In this document: positions 59,139 to 61,803 of the stretch, piece by piece | Position numbering within the stretch: position 1 is the stretch's first letter | Layout of the letters: each line of letters starts with the position of its first letter | From: Muribaculaceae bacterium | Lineage (GTDB): Bacteria > Bacteroidota > Bacteroidia > Bacteroidales > Muribaculaceae | Direction: 5' to 3' | Assembly: GCA_029060285.1 (NCBI GenBank) | Contig: JAIDUH010000030.1 | Coordinates: 1 to 61,803, forward strand | DNA length: 61,803 bases | Program-made: the position numbers and the translations under genes | The notes under the pieces: generated by a model | The model's database searches: none | Seen by the model: the letters and a program-made list of their open reading frames with translations, nothing else | What the model was told of the DNA's origin: nothing

Positions 59139-60617
59139 ATGAATTCAAACAACAATCAAGGCAGCAAAGCCTATCTTTTCGGCATTGTGCTCGTAGCAGT
59201 GCTCGGCGGTCTGCTTTTCGGATATGACACAGCAGTAATATCCGGAGCAGAAAAAGGCCTACAGGCTTTCTTTCTCGGTGCAAAGGACTTCGTCTACACC
59301 GACACAATCCACGGCATCACATCTTCCAGTGCCCTATTGGGCTGTATAATCGGGTCAGCCATCTCGGGCTTGATCGCGACACGTCTCGGACGCAAGATGG
59401 CACTCTTCGTAGCTGGCGTATTCTTTTTCATTTCAGCACTTGGATCATACTATCCTGAATTTCTTATCCATGAATACGGCAAGCCATGCTTCCACCTGCT
59501 CATCACTTTCAACGTCTACCGAATCATCGGCGGTATCGGTGTAGGTCTGGCATCTGCCATCTGCCCTATGTATATCGCGGAGGTGGCTCCTTCAAATATG
59601 CGCGGCACACTCGTATCCTGGAACCAGTTTGCCATCATCTTCGGTCAGTTGGTAGTATACTTTGTCAACTTCCTTATCCTTGGCGAGCACACACAACCCA
59701 TCATCGAAAAAATCAGCGAGACCATATATCAGGTACATTCCAGCTCCGACCTTTGGACCATTCAGACCGGCTGGCGCTACATGTTCGGCTCGGAGGCATA
59801 CGTAGCCGGCATCTTTACATTCCTTGTTTGCCTTGTTCCTGAATCTCCGCGTTATCTTGCGATGGTAGGCAAGGATGCCCAGGCACTCAAAGTGCTCACC
59901 AAGATCAACGGAAGTGCAAAAGCAAAGGAAATCCTTCAGAACATCAAGGAGACTGTCACCGTACAGAGCGAAAAGCTTTTCTCTTTCGGCGTCATGGTAG
60001 TATTCATTGGCGTAATGCTTTCAGTATTCCAGCAGGCAGTCGGTATCAATGCTGTGCTTTACTATGCTCCACGAATCTTCGAATCGATGAACATGGGCAA
60101 TCCTATGGTGCAGACAGTCATCATGGGTATCGTCAACATAGCATTCACACTCGTCGCTGTATTCACTGTTGAGAAACTTGGACGTAAGCCACTTCTGATC
60201 TGGGGCTCGATAGGCATGGCAATAGGAGCGCTTGGCGTAGCTCTCGCCAACCTTGTAGAACTACCTGCACTTTTCCCTGTAGTGAGCATCATGGTTTACT
60301 CTGCATCATTCATGTTCTCTTGGGGACCTATCTGCTGGGTTCTTATTTCGGAAATCTTCCCCAACACCATCCGCTCTCAAGCAGTGGCAATCGCAGTTGC
60401 ATTCCAATGGATATTCAACTTCATCGTCAGCAGCACATTCGTGCCAATCTACAATATGAGCATGGGCGATATGGGACAACGTTTCGGACACTTCTTCGCA
60501 TATGCTATGTATGGTGTGATTTGCGTCATCGCCGCTTGGTTTGTAGCTAAGCTCGTGCCTGAGACTAAGGGCAAGACGCTTGAAAACATGACAGCACTCT
60601 GGAAGAAAAGGAAATAA
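59139..60617 (+). CDS. xylE: XylE-like D-xylose:H+ symporter (MFS sugar porter)
   Basis: 492 aa with 12 predicted membrane segments. Sugar-porter motifs: GGLLFGYDTAVISGAEKGL, RLGRKMALF, RIIGGIGVGLASAICPMYIAEVAPSNMRG, PESPRYL, QQAVGINAVLYYAP and VPETKGKTLENM. The extended first external loop and overall pattern fit bacterial XylE. Imports D-xylose (or another pentose or hexose) with a proton, which completes the pathway from xylan. No clear promoter; a terminator follows. Confidence 0.88.
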   Translation: MNSNNNQGSKAYLFGIVLVAVLGGLLFGYDTAVISGAEKGLQAFFLGAKDFVYTDTIHGITSSSALLGCIIGSAISGLIATRLGRKMALFVAGVFFFISALGSYYPEFLIHEYGKPCFHLLITFNVYRIIGGIGVGLASAICPMYIAEVAPSNMRGTLVSWNQFAIIFGQLVVYFVNFLILGEHTQPIIEKISETIYQVHSSSDLWTIQTGWRYMFGSEAYVAGIFTFLVCLVPESPRYLAMVGKDAQALKVLTKINGSAKAKEILQNIKETVTVQSEKLFSFGVMVVFIGVMLSVFQQAVGINAVLYYAPRIFESMNMGNPMVQTVIMGIVNIAFTLVAVFTVEKLGRKPLLIWGSIGMAIGALGVALANLVELPALFPVVSIMVYSASFMFSWGPICWVLISEIFPNTIRSQAVAIAVAFQWIFNFIVSSTFVPIYNMSMGDMGQRFGHFFAYAMYGVICVIAAWFVAKLVPETKGKTLENMTALWKKRK

Positions 60618-60646
60618 CAATCATTAACCATGAACTATAAATTATG

Positions 60647-60674
60647 AACGATTAACGATCAATGATCGATGATC
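60647..60674. repeat. 7-nt tandem repeat, four units (AAYGATN family)
   Basis: aacgatt-aacgatc-aatgatc-gatgatc, 30 nt after the xylE stop. Same unit as the array at the end of GH115, which is also just after a + strand gene. Confidence 0.75.
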
Positions 60675-60682
60675 TTCTATAT

Positions 60683-60719
60683 AATAAGACCTCGGAGGCA
60701 ATACTTCCGGGGTTTTATT
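60683..60719 (+). terminator. Intrinsic terminator after xylE
   Basis: AATAAGACCTCGGAG pairs with CTTCCGGGGTTTTATT (two wobbles) and ends in TTTTATTC, a common Bacteroidetes terminator form. Confidence 0.8.
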
Positions 60720-60757
60720 CGTTCATACAATAATAATATTTACTAATACATTTGACA

Positions 60758-61603
60758 ATGAAACATTTTGGAGTAATCTACAATAAGATTCATAATGCAG
60801 CAGCCATTGCTTTCGCGGCAGTGATTATGATGCCGGCTTTCCATTCTTGTAATACTGGGAAAGATGAGCCGAAGATGCCGACTCCGGATATTCCAGGGAA
60901 ACCGGAAGCCACTCATTATGAAGGGCTGGAAAATGTTGTGATTCCTTCTGGTCTGGCATCGCAAATAAAAGAATATACCGGATTCACGCTATCTTTTAAT
61001 AAAGAGAACAGGACGCCAAATTATGTGGCATGGGAGCTTCTTGGCACTGAAGTAGGAGGAAGCGTGAGCCGTTCTGATTATTTCTGGCCTGACAACGAAT
61101 TAGAGGGATGCACAAAGCACTCTGACTATACCGGATCCGGGTATGACCGAGGCCATATGTGTCCTGCAGCAGACCAGAAATGGAGTGAAGAAGCTATGAA
61201 CGATTGCTTCGTAATGGCTAATATGTGTCCGCAGCTTCATGACCTCAATGCAGGAGCATGGGAGACTCTTGAAAGCAAGGAACGAATATGGGCCAAGCGG
61301 GACTCGGCAGTGATGATTATTGCCGGACCTATATATACTGATGGAGAAACTTATATCGAAAAATCCAAAGTAAGAGTCCCGGATGCTTTCTTTAAGGTAT
61401 TAATAGCTCCATATCTTGATGAGCCGAGAGGAATCGCGTTCGTATATCCGCATATGAAATGCCAAGGCAATATGCAAGATTATGCCACAACAATCGATGA
61501 AGTGGAGAAAATTACAGGTTTTGACTTCTTCTCTTCCCTTCCCGATGAACTTGAGACCAAGCTTGAATCTTCGTATTCCTTCACTGACTGGAACAGGCAA
61601 TAA
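60758..61603 (+). CDS. DNA/RNA non-specific endonuclease (NUC1 type), lipoprotein
   Basis: The ORF track starts at a TTG (60752); the ATG at 60758 is the better start, giving 281 aa. Lipobox-like MMPAFHSCNTG after a rather long signal. The beta-beta-alpha-metal nuclease core is clear: GSGYDRGHMCPAADQKW with the catalytic His of DRGH, and MANMCPQLHDLNAGAW with the metal-binding Asn, then MIIAGPIY. Degrades DNA or RNA outside the inner membrane, for nutrient use or defence. Unrelated to xylan. Confidence 0.9.
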   Translation: MKHFGVIYNKIHNAAAIAFAAVIMMPAFHSCNTGKDEPKMPTPDIPGKPEATHYEGLENVVIPSGLASQIKEYTGFTLSFNKENRTPNYVAWELLGTEVGGSVSRSDYFWPDNELEGCTKHSDYTGSGYDRGHMCPAADQKWSEEAMNDCFVMANMCPQLHDLNAGAWETLESKERIWAKRDSAVMIIAGPIYTDGETYIEKSKVRVPDAFFKVLIAPYLDEPRGIAFVYPHMKCQGNMQDYATTIDEVEKITGFDFFSSLPDELETKLESSYSFTDWNRQ

Positions 61604-61666
61604 TAATCTTGAAGAGCAGATTAGTGAGAGTCGGGAAATAAAATTTGCAAAAAAATTCAAGAAAAA

Positions 61667-61698
61667 TTTGCAAGTTTCAAAATTTCTTACTAACTTTG
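61667..61698 (+). promoter_or_regulatory. Promoter of tRNA-Ser
   Basis: TTTG, 20 nt, TAACTTTGC: a textbook Bacteroidetes promoter 29 nt before the tRNA. Confidence 0.8.
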
Positions 61699-61727
61699 CA
61701 CCGCAAATGAGGAAAATACCTCTAATT

Positions 61728-61803
61728 GGTGAGGTGGGTGAGTGGCTGAAACCACCAGTTTGCTAAACTGACGTAGGAGTAATCCTACCACGAGTTCGAA
61801 TCT
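61728..61803 (+). tRNA. tRNA-Ser (GCU), cut by the window end
   Basis: Starts GGTGAGG-TG, then the D arm (GGTGAGTGGCTGAAACC), an anticodon loop TTGCTAA with anticodon GCT at 61762-61764, a long variable arm (GTAGGA-GTAA-TCCTAC) typical of class II tRNA, and the T loop TTCGAAT. The 3' half of the T stem and the acceptor lie beyond the edge. Reads AGC/AGU codons. Confidence 0.9.

Noticed and set aside
60747-60754. TACATTTG as a -7 box for the nuclease gene
   Set aside because: It would place the transcription start inside the start codon; a chance match is more likely.
60752-60757. TTG start of the nuclease ORF
   Set aside because: The ATG six bases later is in frame and a better start.

Overview
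The window is a chromosomal stretch of a Bacteroidales bacterium, probably a gut Muribaculaceae- or Prevotella-like organism (the family assignment is inference). The signs are tandem SusC/SusD pairs, a hybrid two-component regulator, Bacteroidetes-type promoters (TTTG-N19-21-TAnnTTTG), lipoprotein signal peptides and a YNLQG-type C-terminal tail on secreted enzymes. Nearly all of it is one very large polysaccharide utilization locus (PUL) for decorated xylan.

Layout. 0.3-2.7 kb: an outer-membrane TonB-receptor-like barrel (+). 2.8-9.1 kb (-): a three-gene unit GH95 - GH43/CBM6 - GH127/146. 9.4-30.3 kb (-): debranching and hydrolysis genes, in transcription order a secreted two-module binding protein, CE1 esterase, GH5, CE6, CE6-GH97 fusion, GPH symporter, GH10, GH43, GH31, GH43/CBM6, GH31 and GH97. 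30.4-45.3 kb (-): the conserved xylan core, a GH43 lipoprotein followed by xusA-xusB-xusC-xusD-xusE and a GH10 xylanase interrupted by two binding modules. 45.9-49.9 kb (-): the 1333-aa hybrid two-component sensor/regulator. 50.3-52.9 kb (+): a divergent GH115 alpha-glucuronidase. 53.2-56.0 kb (+): three surface proteins of unknown role. 56.0-58.3 kb (-): a GH105-GH154 fusion. 58.4-59.1 kb: a higBA toxin-antitoxin pair. 59.1-60.6 kb: a XylE-type xylose/proton symporter. 60.8-61.6 kb: a secreted nuclease. The window ends inside a tRNA-Ser(GCU).

How it works together (inference from families): surface GH10/GH5 enzymes and CE1/CE6 esterases open acetylated, feruloylated glucuronoarabinoxylan. 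The Xus proteins bind and import the fragments. Periplasmic GH115, GH43, GH31, GH95, GH97 and GH127/146 remove (methyl)glucuronate, arabinose, alpha-xylose, L-galactose/fucose and D-galactose side groups. The GPH and XylE-type symporters carry products across the inner membrane. The enzyme mix points to complex cereal xylan such as corn bran rather than simple wood xylan.

Two sequence signals stand out. First, a box close to TTACAAATTCTAA lies 85-86 nt upstream of the -7 element (TAnnTTTG) of three separate units: GH43-xus, GH95 and GH115. It is a candidate binding site for the regulator. Second, many of the longer intergenic spacers hold short degenerate tandem repeats (units of 7, 9, 10 or 36 nt, in several unrelated families), some running through stop codons; I cannot explain them. 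A 52-bp perfect palindrome also lies just after the regulator gene.
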